Positions 18,996 through 27,710 of a DNA stretch of 56,094 bases are shown piece by piece. The stretch's first letter is position 1; each line of letters starts with the position of its first letter. The stretch is from positions 1 through 56,094 of the forward strand of contig NZ_CAMLJP010000029.1 of assembly GCF_946480385.1 (NCBI RefSeq), written 5' to 3'. Made by a program: the position numbers and the translations under genes. The DNA comes from an uncultured Azospirillum sp. Its GTDB lineage: Bacteria; Pseudomonadota; Alphaproteobacteria; Azospirillales; Azospirillaceae. Under the pieces are notes generated by a model, which did not search any database, was not told where the DNA came from, and saw nothing but the letters and a program-made list of their open reading frames with translations.

Positions 18996-19820
18996 TTACC
19001 GCCCGATGCCGACCAGATCGCGGTAGCAGTGCCACGACGCATGGCCGATCACCGGCAGGGCGATCGCCAGCCCGAGGAAGGCGGTGACCATCCCGGCGCT
19101 CATGAACAGGGCGATCAGGAAGCCCCAGGCGATCATCGGCTTGATGTTGGCGCGCACCACGGCGATGCTGGTCGCCATCGCGGTGAAGACGTCGGTCTCG
19201 CGGTCCAGCAGCATCGGCACCGACACCACGGCGATGGAGAACACCGCGGTGGCGATGATCCCGCCGAACACCGTCCCGGTCAGCAGGAACGGAATGGTCT
19301 CCGCCGAGAAGAAGATGCGGTCGACCAGCTGGTCCAGCGCCGGCGGCTCGCCGGAGAAGAACAGGGCGAAGATCAGGAAGGCGACGCGGATCCAGGCCAG
19401 CATCGCCAGCATCAGCACCAGTCCGACCCCGGCGATCTGCACCCCGTTGCGGCGATAGGCGGCCACCACCTTGCCGAAGGTCGGCCGTTCCCCCAGCTCC
19501 AGCAGCCGGCTCGTCTCGTACAGCCCGACGGCGAACAGCGGCCCGACCAGCATGAAGCCCGCCGCCATCGGCAGCAGGAGATATTCCATGTCCAGCGACG
19601 CCAGCCCGACGACCAGGACCAGGCTGGAGATCACCGCCAGCGCGCCATAGGCGAAGCTGATGCCGGGCGCCGCCATCATGTCCTGCCAGGCCGACGCCAG
19701 CCAGACCCACGGACGGTCCATCTCGACCGACCGGATCGGCGGCAGCCAAGCGGGAGTGTGGCCGGGGGTGTGCGTCTGTGGCGATTGAACCGATCCGCGA
19801 AACGACGTCATGTCGACCAT
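18996..19820 (-). CDS. DUF2189 integral membrane protein
   Basis: A 274-aa protein with about six hydrophobic segments: ISFAYGALAVISSLVLVVGL, LLLPMAAGFMLVGPLFAVGL, the pair around VGLVLMLAMLAWIRVAFLIF, and two near the C-terminus. The motif HASWHCYRDLV at the end and the WLASAWQDMMAAPG segment are typical of DUF2189. The start at 19820 follows GGGGAGGG by about nine bases. The function is unknown. Two overlapping inverted repeats lie about 90-115 bases upstream. Confidence 0.85.
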   Translation of the reverse strand: MVDMTSFRGSVQSPQTHTPGHTPAWLPPIRSVEMDRPWVWLASAWQDMMAAPGISFAYGALAVISSLVLVVGLASLDMEYLLLPMAAGFMLVGPLFAVGLYETSRLLELGERPTFGKVVAAYRRNGVQIAGVGLVLMLAMLAWIRVAFLIFALFFSGEPPALDQLVDRIFFSAETIPFLLTGTVFGGIIATAVFSIAVVSVPMLLDRETDVFTAMATSIAVVRANIKPMIAWGFLIALFMSAGMVTAFLGLAIALPVIGHASWHCYRDLVGIGR

Positions 19821-19902
19821 GTTGACGGCCCTCCCCAAGAACCCAAGGACAGCGCCCGCCGGCGCTCATTAGGGCACTCTCACACAGTCCCGCTGATAGT
19901 CG

Positions 19903-19932
19903 CAATAGGGAACTATTGGCATACCCAATAGT
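19903..19932. promoter_or_regulatory. Overlapping inverted repeats upstream of the DUF2189 gene
   Basis: CAATAG (19903-19908) pairs with CTATTG (19913-19918). That same right arm is part of ACTATTGG (19912-19919), which pairs with CCAATAGT (19925-19932). The two hairpins are mutually exclusive. This is either a double operator with CAATAG half-sites or a switchable RNA leader. The region is AT-rich compared with its surroundings. Confidence 0.45.
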
Positions 19933-19997
19933 AACAAAAGAGCTGAGGTTATTCCCACTCCCAAGCTTGGTCTTTTCCGTGCTTTCGTCCTGACCGC

Positions 19998-20180
19998 TCA
20001 GTCTTCACCGTCAAGCTTATGTCCATCCAAAGTCTGAGTTCGCCGCTCGGCCTCCTTAAGGTCGCGCTCCTTCTCCGCCTTGGTGCGGCCGAATCGGGCC
20101 CGATTCGCCTCGGCTTCCTTGGCGCGCTCGGCCTTGTCGCGGGTCTTGCGGAAACGGTTGAGGTTGACCACGTCGCCCAT
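19998..20180 (-). CDS. DUF4169 family protein
   Basis: A 60-aa, highly charged, probably helical protein. The start GDVVNLNRFRKTRDKAERAK followed by an Ala/Glu/Lys-rich stretch is diagnostic of DUF4169, an alphaproteobacterial family of unknown role. I used the ATG at 20180, where the family normally begins. An upstream ATG nine codons earlier is unlikely. It is divergent from the asmA-family gene across 276 bases. Confidence 0.85.
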   Translation of the reverse strand: MGDVVNLNRFRKTRDKAERAKEAEANRARFGRTKAEKERDLKEAERRTQTLDGHKLDGED

Positions 20181-20456
20181 GGCACGGTCTCCGATGGCTG
20201 ATTTCAATGGTTCGGGCGCCGCGCGGCCGGTCGGTGCGGTCGGCGGACGGCAAATTTTGCGGAAAAAATTCGGGCCGGCCCCGACTTGGCCGTGGGATTG
20301 CCCAAATTGCTTGTTTCTTCTGCGGGCGCTAGCTTACCGAAGGACGGCGCGCACCGGAAGCGGACGGTGCGGCGGGTGGGGGAACGAGTCTTTGTATCGA
20401 CGTGGCAAAGGGGCTCGGCCGACGACAAGGCCGGTCGCAGGGAAGGCGGAAACCCG

Positions 20457-23400
20457 GTGAAGAAGATCCTGATCGCTGCACTGGCCGGACTGGCGGTTCT
20501 GGCCGGCCTGCTGTTGGCGGCGCCTAGCCTTATCGACTGGAACGCCTATAAGGGCGCCATCGCCGAGCGGGTGTCGCAGGCGACCGGCCGGCAGGTGGAG
20601 TTGCATGGCGACGTCGGCTTCACGCTGCTGCCGTCGCCGGCCCTGACCGTGCGCGACGCCCGGCTCGCCAACGCCGCCGGCGCCGCCGAACCAGACATGG
20701 TGCGCCTGAAGAAGCTGGACGCCCGCGTGGCGCTCGGCCCCCTGCTGGGCGGCCGCATCCAGGTGGAGAGCATCGCGCTGGTCGAGCCGACCTTCGTGGT
20801 GGAGGTGCTGAAGGACGGCCGCATCAACTGGGACCTGTCCACCGCCGGCCCCCGCGCCGGCGACGGTCTGGGTGCCGCCGAGGGGTTGGTCTCCGCCGTC
20901 AGCTTCGATCAGGTGATGATCGACAACGGCACCATCATCTACCGCGACGACCGCAACGGCCGGACCGAGACGGTCGAGAAGCTGAACGCCCGCATCGCCG
21001 CCGGCAGCCTGAACGGCCCCTTCCAGCTCCAGGGCGATTTCCGCCTGCGCGGCCTGTCCCTGCATGGCGAGGCGACCGCCGGCCGCTTCACCGAAGGGGC
21101 GGCGGTGCCGGTGCGCGCCACCCTGTCGATGCCGCACACCGACGCGACCCTGCGTTTCGCCGGCATCCTGACCGGCGGCAATGGCGGGACCAACGCCGGC
21201 GGCGGGTCCAAGGTGCAGGGCGACCTGCGCGCCGAGGGCAGCGACTTCGCCAAGCTGGTGGACGCCCCCGCCGCCGGCTGGGCTCCCGCGGCGCTGAGCC
21301 AGTCCTTCAGCCTGCGTGCGACGGTGGAGGCGGGGACCAGCCTCGCCACCTTCTCCGGCCTGGAAGCGCAGCTGGGCGACACGCGGGCCACCGGCAACGC
21401 CACGCTGCGCGCCGGCGACCCGGCCAAGCGCGAGAGTCCGCGCACCGAACTGACCCTCGCCGTCAACCGCCTGGACCTCGATTCCTGGCTGGCCCAGGGC
21501 GGACGCAACGGCACGGCGGCCAGCAGCGGCAGCGGCCGGGGCACGCCCGCTCCCGCCGCCGGCACCGCCGCCGCCACGGGCGACAAGGCGCCGGCTCCGT
21601 CCTTCGCGCTGCCGACCGGCGTGGAGGCGAAGCTGGACGTCGCCATCGACGCCATCGGCTACAACCGCGGCGTGGTGCGCCAGGGCCGGATCGAGGCCAG
21701 CCTGTCGGCGGGCCGGCTCAATATCGACCGCGTCAGCGCGCTGCTGCCCGGCGGTTCCGACTTCGTCGCGGCGGGCGAGGTGACGACGCCGGGCGGGCAG
21801 CCGACGCTCGACCTGCGGATGGAGGCGAATGCCGACAACCTGCGCGCCCTGCTGGAGTGGGCGAAGCTTGATCCGCGCGGCGTCCCGGCCGACCGGCTGC
21901 GCCGCGCCTCGCTGTCGGCCCGGCTGCAGGGCCATGCCGACCGCTTCGAGCTGTCGGGCCTGGATTTCCGCTTCGACAGCAGCCGGCTCAGCGGCGCCGT
22001 CGCCTATGTCGACCGCGGCCGGCCGGCCTTCGGCGCGCGGCTGGAGCTCGACCGTCTGAACCTGGACGGCTACCTGCCGGCCGATCCCGCTCCCACGCAG
22101 CCCGCATCCCAAACCCAGGCCCAGCCGGCTCCGCGCGCCTCCTCCTCCGACGGCGGCCAGACCCCGCAGCGGCTGCTCGGCCTCGCCGACGCCAACCTCG
22201 ATCTGCGGGTCGGCCAACTGACGGTCGGCGGTCTGCCGGTCCAGGGGCTTCACCTCGACGCCACGGTCGCGTCCGGCGCGCTGACGGTGCGCGAGGCCAA
22301 GGTGGAGGACATCGCCGGCCTGCAGGCGCGGATCGACGGGCAGGTCGCCAGCCTGATCCCGCTGCGCGGCGTCAACCTCGCCCTGGCCGCGGATGCCAAG
22401 TCGCTCGGCGGCCTGCCCAGCGCCGTGTCCTGGCCGCCCGGCCTGCCGGTGCCGGAACGTCTGGGCGCGGTCAGCGTCAAGGCCAGGCTGGCCGGCGACG
22501 GCGAGCGGCTGGCGGTGGAGGCGTCTGCCGGCATGCTCGGCGGCACGGTCGAGGCCGGCGGCGCCCTGCTCGGCCTCGACCGCAAGCCCGAAGCCGACCT
22601 GAAGCTGCGCGTCACCCATCCGGAAATGGGCCGCATCGCCGCCCTGTTCACCGACAGCGGCCTTGCCCGCGCCTATGGCCCGCTGGACCTTTATGGCGAG
22701 CTGTCGGGCAATGCGTCGTCCCCCGCCCTGAAGAATCTCCAGGGGTTGGTCGCCGGCATCCCCGTGCGCGGCAAGCTGACCCTCGACCGCAAGGCGGAGC
22801 GGACCGCCTTCCAGGCCGACATCCAGACCGGCGACCTCGACCTCGACCGGTTGCGCAACGCGCCGCTGGTCGGCGACGGCGCCGGCCGCACCGCGACCAC
22901 CGCCGCGGATCCCGCCGCCGACCTCCCGCCCGCCGACCCGCTGTCGGACCTTCGCTGGATGCAGTCGCTGGACGGGCGGCTCGGCCTGACCTCCACCTCG
23001 CTGACGGTGGCGGGCCAGCGCATCGTTCAGCCGGCGCTGCGCGCGACCCTGGACAACGGTGTCGCGACCCTGGAGCAGCTGGACGGCGAATGGCAGGGCG
23101 GTCAGATCGGTCTCAGCGGCCGGCTCGCCGCCGTGCCGGGGCAGGCGCCGAAGCTCGATGCCGACCTCACCGTCATCAAGGCCGACATGGGCGGCGCGCT
23201 GTCCGGCTTCGCCGGGCTTGGCCTCAGCGGCGGTACCGTCGATCTCGACGTGACGCTGTCGGGCCGCGGCCGCGGCGATGCGCTGCTGCGCAGCCTGACC
23301 GGCCGGGGCCGGGCGGTGGCGTCGGGCGGCGTGCTGCGCGGCGTCGACCTCGCCGCATTGCGCAGCCGCCTCGCCGGGGCGGAGCGCACGCAGGAGGTGC

Positions 23401-23714
23401 TGGGCGCCGTCGCCGGCGCGCTGCAGGGCGGCGAGACCAAGCTGGACCGTCTGGATGCCCGCTTCGCCATCGACAAGGGGGTGATCCGCACGGAGGACGC
23501 CCGCCTGACCACCGCGCCGGCCGACGGCACGCTGACCGGCACCGTCTCCATTCCCGACGAGCGGGTGGATCTCGGCCTGACCCTGGCGGTAAAGGCGGAC
23601 GGCGATCTGCCGCCGCTGACGCTGCGCATGGCAGGTCCCTGGGCCGCGCCGACCCAGACGCTGGACCTGAAGGCCCTGCGTGACCACTTCAACGCAGCCG
23701 CGCCCAACAAATGA
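20457..23714 (+). CDS. AsmA family protein
   Basis: A large (1085 aa) envelope protein with an N-terminal membrane anchor (KKILIAALAGLAVLAGLLLA). After it comes the AsmA N-terminal domain: DWNAYKGAIAERVSQATGRQ, then LLPSPALTVRDARLANAAG. The rest is a long beta-rich region, with the AsmA C-terminal block around GTVDLDVTLSGRGRGDALLR (about 925-945). Relatives span the periplasm and are implicated in phospholipid transport and outer-membrane assembly. The start is a GTG at 20457; the frame is open further upstream, but that part lacks family similarity. Confidence 0.9.
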   Translation: MKKILIAALAGLAVLAGLLLAAPSLIDWNAYKGAIAERVSQATGRQVELHGDVGFTLLPSPALTVRDARLANAAGAAEPDMVRLKKLDARVALGPLLGGRIQVESIALVEPTFVVEVLKDGRINWDLSTAGPRAGDGLGAAEGLVSAVSFDQVMIDNGTIIYRDDRNGRTETVEKLNARIAAGSLNGPFQLQGDFRLRGLSLHGEATAGRFTEGAAVPVRATLSMPHTDATLRFAGILTGGNGGTNAGGGSKVQGDLRAEGSDFAKLVDAPAAGWAPAALSQSFSLRATVEAGTSLATFSGLEAQLGDTRATGNATLRAGDPAKRESPRTELTLAVNRLDLDSWLAQGGRNGTAASSGSGRGTPAPAAGTAAATGDKAPAPSFALPTGVEAKLDVAIDAIGYNRGVVRQGRIEASLSAGRLNIDRVSALLPGGSDFVAAGEVTTPGGQPTLDLRMEANADNLRALLEWAKLDPRGVPADRLRRASLSARLQGHADRFELSGLDFRFDSSRLSGAVAYVDRGRPAFGARLELDRLNLDGYLPADPAPTQPASQTQAQPAPRASSSDGGQTPQRLLGLADANLDLRVGQLTVGGLPVQGLHLDATVASGALTVREAKVEDIAGLQARIDGQVASLIPLRGVNLALAADAKSLGGLPSAVSWPPGLPVPERLGAVSVKARLAGDGERLAVEASAGMLGGTVEAGGALLGLDRKPEADLKLRVTHPEMGRIAALFTDSGLARAYGPLDLYGELSGNASSPALKNLQGLVAGIPVRGKLTLDRKAERTAFQADIQTGDLDLDRLRNAPLVGDGAGRTATTAADPAADLPPADPLSDLRWMQSLDGRLGLTSTSLTVAGQRIVQPALRATLDNGVATLEQLDGEWQGGQIGLSGRLAAVPGQAPKLDADLTVIKADMGGALSGFAGLGLSGGTVDLDVTLSGRGRGDALLRSLTGRGRAVASGGVLRGVDLAALRSRLAGAERTQEVLGAVAGALQGGETKLDRLDARFAIDKGVIRTEDARLTTAPADGTLTGTVSIPDERVDLGLTLAVKADGDLPPLTLRMAGPWAAPTQTLDLKALRDHFNAAAPNK

Positions 23715-23824
23715 GGCCCGGCCGAAAGGACGTCCTGCCCACAAGGGTCACGGGCGTTCCAAGGGCGTTGAAGTCGTGGCGTGTGGCGTCCATAATGAAC
23801 GAACGGTAACCGGAAGTCAGAGCG

Positions 23825-24205
23825 ATGCAGGTGGACAACAGGATTTTGGACGACCTCGCCCGTGTGGCAGGTGGCGCGCTCGGCGCCTTCTCGTCCTTGC
23901 GCGAAGAGGCCGAAGGCCAACTGCGGGCCCAGCTCGAACGGGTTCTGTCGCGGATGGACGTTGTCAGCCGCGAGGAATACGAGGCTGTCCGCGCCATGGC
24001 CGCCAAGGCCCGCGAGGAGCAGGAGGCGATGGCCGAGCGGCTTGCCGCGCTGGAGGCCACCGTCGCATCGCTGAGCGCCGCGAAGGCACCGCTGCCGGTC
24101 GTGGTCGAGACGGCCGGCGTCCCCGCCGTGGCCGAATCCGAGCCGGCCAAGCCTGCCGCGGCAGGCGAGGGCAAGCCCGACACCACCGCCTCCCCGGCAC
24201 CCTGA
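23825..24205 (+). CDS. ubiK: Ubiquinone biosynthesis accessory factor UbiK
   Basis: A 126-aa protein of the BMFP/COG2960 family. An amphipathic N-terminus (NRILDDLARVAGGALGAFSS) is followed by a long coiled coil (VLSRMDVVSREEYEAVRAMA and AMAERLAALEATVASL). The tail is Ala/Pro-rich and disordered. In proteobacteria UbiK assists the aerobic ubiquinone complex at the membrane. The SREEYEAVRAMA segment is the most conserved part. It lies 110 bases after the asmA-family gene. Confidence 0.88.
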   Translation: MQVDNRILDDLARVAGGALGAFSSLREEAEGQLRAQLERVLSRMDVVSREEYEAVRAMAAKAREEQEAMAERLAALEATVASLSAAKAPLPVVVETAGVPAVAESEPAKPAAAGEGKPDTTASPAP

Positions 24206-24351
24206 GCGGCAGCGCCGCCGCACCCACCGGACGCTCCTTCCCGTCGTCATGCGCCGTCATCCCGCGGCGCGTGCAGCGGCCGGGGCGGTCCGCGGCAGCG
24301 CTTCGCCCGGCTTTGGCCCAGCCCGCCTTTCCATCATCTTCGGGGTATTGC

Positions 24352-24394
24352 CCCGGACCCGCGCGCCAACGCCGGCGCGTCGTTGCGGTCCGGG
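24352..24394. other. Stable GC hairpin upstream of ybjN
   Basis: CCCGGACC (24352-24359) pairs with GGTCCGGG (24387-24394). An inner stem GCGCGCC (24361-24367) / GGCGCGT (24374-24380) has one wobble. It lies about 42 bases before the YbjN start, in a 231-base gap that otherwise shows nothing. It could be a terminator without a T run for ubiK or a leader structure. Confidence 0.45.
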
Positions 24395-24436
24395 TGAACG
24401 GTACCGCCCATAGCGCCTTCACAGGAGGACGCGCAC

Positions 24437-24940
24437 ATGTCGGCAGTCGCCGTAGAGACCACCACTTCCGCCCACAATCCGCTCGACGTGGTCGAGGAGA
24501 TCGTCACCGCCAACGAATGGCCCTTCGACCGCGCGACCGAGGATGAACTGGTCGTCGAGATCGGCGGGCGCTGGTGCGATTACCGGCTGTATTTCGTCTG
24601 GCAGCCGGACGTCAGCGCGATGCAGTTCTCCTGCCAGTTCGACATGAAGGTCCAGGCCGCCCGCCGCACCGCCGTCGCCGAGCTGCTGGCCGAGGTCAAC
24701 GGCCGCATGTGGCTCGGCCATTTCGACGTCTGCTCGGAGGAGCACACGCCGATGTTCCGCCAGACCATGCTGCTGCGCGGGTCGCGCGGCGCTGCGGTGG
24801 AACAGCTGGAGGATCTGGTGGAGATCGCCCTGTCGGAGTGCGAGCGCTTCTACCCGGCCTTCCAGTTCGTGATCTGGGGCGGGAAATCGGCGTCGGAGGC
24901 GGTGTCCGCCGCCATTCTCGACACCATGGGCGAAGCGTAA
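24437..24940 (+). CDS. YbjN domain-containing protein
   Basis: A 167-aa cytosolic protein with the YbjN fold, resembling type III secretion chaperones. Its segments are NPLDVVEEIVTANEWPFDRA (about 14-33), RWCDYRLYFVWQPDVSAMQF, VAELLAEVNGRMWLGHFDV and QTMLLRGSRGAAVEQLEDLV. A perfect AGGAGG eight bases upstream supports the ATG at 24437. It is followed 34 bases later by proC, an arrangement common in alphaproteobacteria, and the two are probably one operon. Confidence 0.9.
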   Translation: MSAVAVETTTSAHNPLDVVEEIVTANEWPFDRATEDELVVEIGGRWCDYRLYFVWQPDVSAMQFSCQFDMKVQAARRTAVAELLAEVNGRMWLGHFDVCSEEHTPMFRQTMLLRGSRGAAVEQLEDLVEIALSECERFYPAFQFVIWGGKSASEAVSAAILDTMGEA

Positions 24941-24974
24941 GCAAAAAACTGAATCGAAGGGGAAGGGCAGGGTC

Positions 24975-25796
24975 ATGACGGCGGAATCGGGTGCGTCGCT
25001 GCTGCTGGTCGGTTGCGGGAAGATGGGCGGGGCGATGCTGGACGGCTGGCTCGCCGCCGAAACCGCCTCGCGCGTCGTGGTGGTCGACCGCGCCGGCCTG
25101 CCGCAATCGGTGGCCGGCGATGCCCGCGTCACCCTGGCCTCCGGTGCCGACGCCCTGCCGGACGGCTTCGTTCCCGACGTGATCGTCCTGGCGGTGAAGC
25201 CGCAGGTGATGGAGGACGCGCTGCCGTCCTACCGCGCCCTGGTTCGTCCCGATACCGTTTTCCTGTCGATCGCCGCCGGCAAGACCATTGCTTATTTCGA
25301 GCGGCAGCTGGGGGAGGGGGCGGTCGTCGTTCGCTCCATGCCCAACACGCCGGCGGCCATCGGCCGCGGCATGACCGTTGCCGTTCCGAACGCCCGCGTC
25401 AGCGCCGCCCAGCGTGACCTGTCCGACCGCCTGCTGCGCGCCGTCGGCGATGTCGCCTGGGTGGAGGACGAGGGACTGCTCGACCCCGTCACCGCCGTGT
25501 CGGGCAGTGGCCCGGCCTATGTCTTCTTCCTGGTCGAGGCGATGGCCAAGGCCGGCGAGGCCGCCGGTCTGCCCGCCGATCTGGCGATGCGGCTGGCCCG
25601 CGCCACCGTGTCGGGCGCCGGCGCCCTGCTCGACGCCTCCCCGCAGGAGGCCGCCGACCTGCGCAAGGCGGTGACCAGCCCGAATGGCACCACCCAGGCC
25701 GCCCTTGAGGTGCTGATGGCGCCGGAAGGTTTGCAGCCGGTGATGACCGCCGCCATCGCCGCCGCCACCCGGCGGTCGCGCGAACTGGCCGGTTGA
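24975..25796 (+). CDS. proC: Pyrroline-5-carboxylate reductase
   Basis: Final step of proline synthesis, reducing P5C with NAD(P)H. The 273-aa protein has the Rossmann loop LLVGCGKMGGAMLDGW (about 10-25), the LAVKPQVM block and VVRSMPNTPAAIGRGMT (about 118-134). The signature region near the C-terminus runs through SGAGALLDASPQEAADLRKA to VTSPNGTTQAAL (about 214-245). All are intact. It sits in the ybjN-proC-ybaK run, with 15 bases to the next gene. Confidence 0.96.
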   Translation: MTAESGASLLLVGCGKMGGAMLDGWLAAETASRVVVVDRAGLPQSVAGDARVTLASGADALPDGFVPDVIVLAVKPQVMEDALPSYRALVRPDTVFLSIAAGKTIAYFERQLGEGAVVVRSMPNTPAAIGRGMTVAVPNARVSAAQRDLSDRLLRAVGDVAWVEDEGLLDPVTAVSGSGPAYVFFLVEAMAKAGEAAGLPADLAMRLARATVSGAGALLDASPQEAADLRKAVTSPNGTTQAALEVLMAPEGLQPVMTAAIAAATRRSRELAG

Positions 25797-25811
25797 AGGG
25801 ACGCCGACGCC

Positions 25812-26294
25812 ATGACGACGCTCAGCCCCTCCGCCGCCCGCGTCCAGGTCATTCTGGACAGCATCGGCCTCGGCCATCATGTGGTCGAGCATGAAGGCAG
25901 CACCCGCACTTCCGAAGACGCGGCCAATTCGGTCGGCTGCGAGGTGGCGCAGATCGCCAAGTCGCTGATCTTCCGCACCAAGGAAACCGGACGCCCGGTG
26001 CTGGTCGTCGCCAGCGGCGCCAACCGGGTGGACGAAAAGGCGGTCGGCCGGCTGATCGGCGAGAAGATCGAGCGCGCCGACCCGGAGTTCGTCCGCGAGT
26101 CGACCGGCTTCGCCATCGGCGGCGTTCCGCCCATCGGCCATGCCGTGCCGCCTCTGGTGCTGATCGACGACGACCTGCTGCGGCTGGAGACCATCTGGGC
26201 CGCCGCCGGCACCCCCAACGCCGTCTTCCGCCTGACTCCCGCCGATCTGGTCAGCATGACCGGCGGCCGGGTGGAGACCGTGCGCAAGGCATAA
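25812..26294 (+). CDS. YbaK/ProX-type aminoacyl-tRNA deacylase
   Basis: A 160-aa protein of the YbaK/EbsC superfamily, which hydrolyses mischarged tRNAs (for example Cys- or Ala-tRNA-Pro). The conserved lysine is in EVAQIAKSLIFRTKETGRPV (about 49-68). The GFAIGGVPPIGHAVP loop (about 99-113) is typical. The exact tRNA specificity cannot be read. The start follows GAAGGGACG, and it is likely cotranscribed with proC. Confidence 0.9.
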   Translation: MTTLSPSAARVQVILDSIGLGHHVVEHEGSTRTSEDAANSVGCEVAQIAKSLIFRTKETGRPVLVVASGANRVDEKAVGRLIGEKIERADPEFVRESTGFAIGGVPPIGHAVPPLVLIDDDLLRLETIWAAAGTPNAVFRLTPADLVSMTGGRVETVRKA

Positions 26295-26373
26295 CTGAAG
26301 GGGGTGGACGGGTGACGTTCGCCCGTCCGCACACCATTTTATCAGGCGATCCCTGTCGCCTGGAGGTGGTGCC

Positions 26374-27072
26374 ATGTCCGACATGTCGTCCGACAAGCCT
26401 GAAGACAACAGCTTCCGCTCAGACCCAGCTCGGGATTTTGCGGACCCCGACGCCCTCGACCGTGCCGTGGCATCGGCGGCGATGGGGCTGGCGGCCGAGA
26501 AGGGCTGGCGCCGCGTCAGCCTGCTGGAGGTCACGCACACCGCCGGCATCCCGCTGTCGCGCTTCCATCACCGCTATCGCGGGCGCGCCGACCTGCTGGC
26601 CGCGGTGTCGCGGGTCGCCGATGAAACCGTCCTTGCCGGCGATATCGCCGCCGACCCGACCGAATCGGCGCGCGACCGGCTGTTCGACGTGATGATGCGC
26701 CGCTTCGACGCGCTGCGCCCCTTCCGCGACGGGCTGCGGTCGGTGGTGCGCGACCTGCCGGCCGACCCTGCGACCGCGCTGGCCTTCTCCTGCGCCTTCG
26801 GCCGCTCGATGGCCTGGATGCTGCGCGCTGCCGGGATCGACCCGGACCAGCGCGGCGGGGCGGCGCTGGTCGCCGGTCTCGGCACCGTCCATGCGCGGGT
26901 GATGCGGGTGTTCCTGAACGACGACAGCGCCGACCTGTCGCGCACCATGGCGGCGCTCGACAACGCGCTGCGCGGGGCGGAGCGCTGGGGCGCGACCTTC
27001 TGCCGCTGGACCAGCCGGCGCGGGCCGCTGGGCCGGTCGTCGGGAACAGAGTCCATGTCGTCAGGCATTTAG
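26374..27072 (+). CDS. TetR family transcriptional regulator
   Basis: A 232-aa protein. The N-terminal helix-turn-helix (about 45-85) reads RRVSLLEVTHTAGIPLSRFH, followed by HRYRGRADLLAAV, the usual TetR pattern. The ligand domain includes MMRRFDALRPFRDGLRSVVR and WMLRAAGIDPDQRGGAALVA. GGAGG precedes the ATG. It lies upstream of the phasin gene in the same direction. The phasin sites resemble PhaR boxes and not a TetR palindrome, so this protein need not control the phasin. Confidence 0.88.
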   Translation: MSDMSSDKPEDNSFRSDPARDFADPDALDRAVASAAMGLAAEKGWRRVSLLEVTHTAGIPLSRFHHRYRGRADLLAAVSRVADETVLAGDIAADPTESARDRLFDVMMRRFDALRPFRDGLRSVVRDLPADPATALAFSCAFGRSMAWMLRAAGIDPDQRGGAALVAGLGTVHARVMRVFLNDDSADLSRTMAALDNALRGAERWGATFCRWTSRRGPLGRSSGTESMSSGI

Positions 27073-27121
27073 CGACGTGTGGGCGATCCGTGGCGGGGGT
27101 TTTCTCCCGCCCAGGTTATGC

Positions 27122-27130
27122 TGCGGCGCA
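27122..27130. promoter_or_regulatory. PhaR-like half-palindrome, upstream copy
   Basis: TGCGGCGCA fits the TGC-N3-GCA pattern described for PhaR, the repressor that releases phasin genes when PHB accumulates. It lies just upstream of the putative -35 element of the phasin gene. Short GC-rich matches arise by chance here; the case rests on its pairing with the copy at 27181. Confidence 0.45.
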
Positions 27131-27140
27131 AAATAACGGA

Positions 27141-27169
27141 TTGACTAACTTTTCGGCACTCTGCATAGT
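27141..27169 (+). promoter_or_regulatory. Candidate sigma-70 promoter of the phasin gene
   Basis: TTGACT (27141-27146) and CATAGT (27164-27169) are spaced by 17 bases, close to the vegetative consensus. They lie about 77-105 bases before the phasin ATG. The transcription start would be near 27176, so the palindrome at 27181-27197 would overlap the very start of the transcript. Confidence 0.5.
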
Positions 27170-27180
27170 CGCCCTCTGTA

Positions 27181-27197
27181 ATGTTGCGACGCAACAT
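27181..27197. promoter_or_regulatory. Perfect palindrome with PhaR-type core
   Basis: ATGTTGCG-A-CGCAACAT is a perfect 8-1-8 inverted repeat whose centre is TGCGACGCA, matching the TGC-N3-GCA core reported for PhaR. Its position just downstream of the candidate promoter is a classic repressor site. PhaR itself is not encoded in the window. Confidence 0.65.
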
Positions 27198-27245
27198 GTC
27201 CGTATTCAGATACGGGCAGCAAACACCGATACCGGGATGAGAAAC

Positions 27246-27680
27246 ATGGCCAAGATCAGCGGTAACCCCTTCCTCGAATTCGATCCGTCCAAGATGATGG
27301 GCGACCTGAAGGTGCCGGGTGTGGACGTCGAGTCCATCATCGCCAGCCAGCGCCGCAACATCGAGGCGGTGACCGCTGCCAACCAGCTGGCCTTCGAAGG
27401 CTTCCAGGCCATCGTCCGTCGTCAGGCCGAAGTGCTGCGCACCGTCGCCGAGGACGTGAACCGCGCCGTCGGTGAACTGACCGCCGCCGGCACCCCGGAA
27501 GAGAAGGCCGCCAAGCAGGCCGATCTGGTCAAGGCCGCTTTCGAGAAGTCGCTGGCCAACATCCGCGAACTGAGCGAGATGATCGCCAAGTCGAACACCG
27601 AGGCCGCCGAGATCCTGACCAAGCGCGTGTCGGACAGCCTGGACGAGGTCAAGGCCGCCATCGCCAAGGCGAAGTCCTGA
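27246..27680 (+). CDS. Phasin family protein
   Basis: A 144-aa helical protein that coats polyhydroxyalkanoate granules. Typical segments are NPFLEFDPSKMMGDLKVPGV (N-terminal), ESIIASQRRNIEAVTAANQL and AFEGFQAIVRRQAEVLRTVA. A long amphipathic helix follows, ending EVKAAIAKAKS. This is the TIGR01841 phasin layout. An ATG three codons upstream (27237) is also possible. The promoter and two PhaR-like sites precede it, and a terminator follows. It is transcribed alone. Confidence 0.93.
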   Translation: MAKISGNPFLEFDPSKMMGDLKVPGVDVESIIASQRRNIEAVTAANQLAFEGFQAIVRRQAEVLRTVAEDVNRAVGELTAAGTPEEKAAKQADLVKAAFEKSLANIRELSEMIAKSNTEAAEILTKRVSDSLDEVKAAIAKAKS

Positions 27681-27710
27681 TCCTCTCCGGTTTGCCGGAA
27701 ATCAGCGAAG

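Noticed and set aside
20334..23744. An open frame of more than 1100 codons on the strand opposite the asmA-family gene
   Set aside because: Its protein is Gln/His/Arg/Gly-rich with no domains, while the plus-strand frame has a membrane anchor and AsmA motifs. It is a by-product of high GC at third positions.
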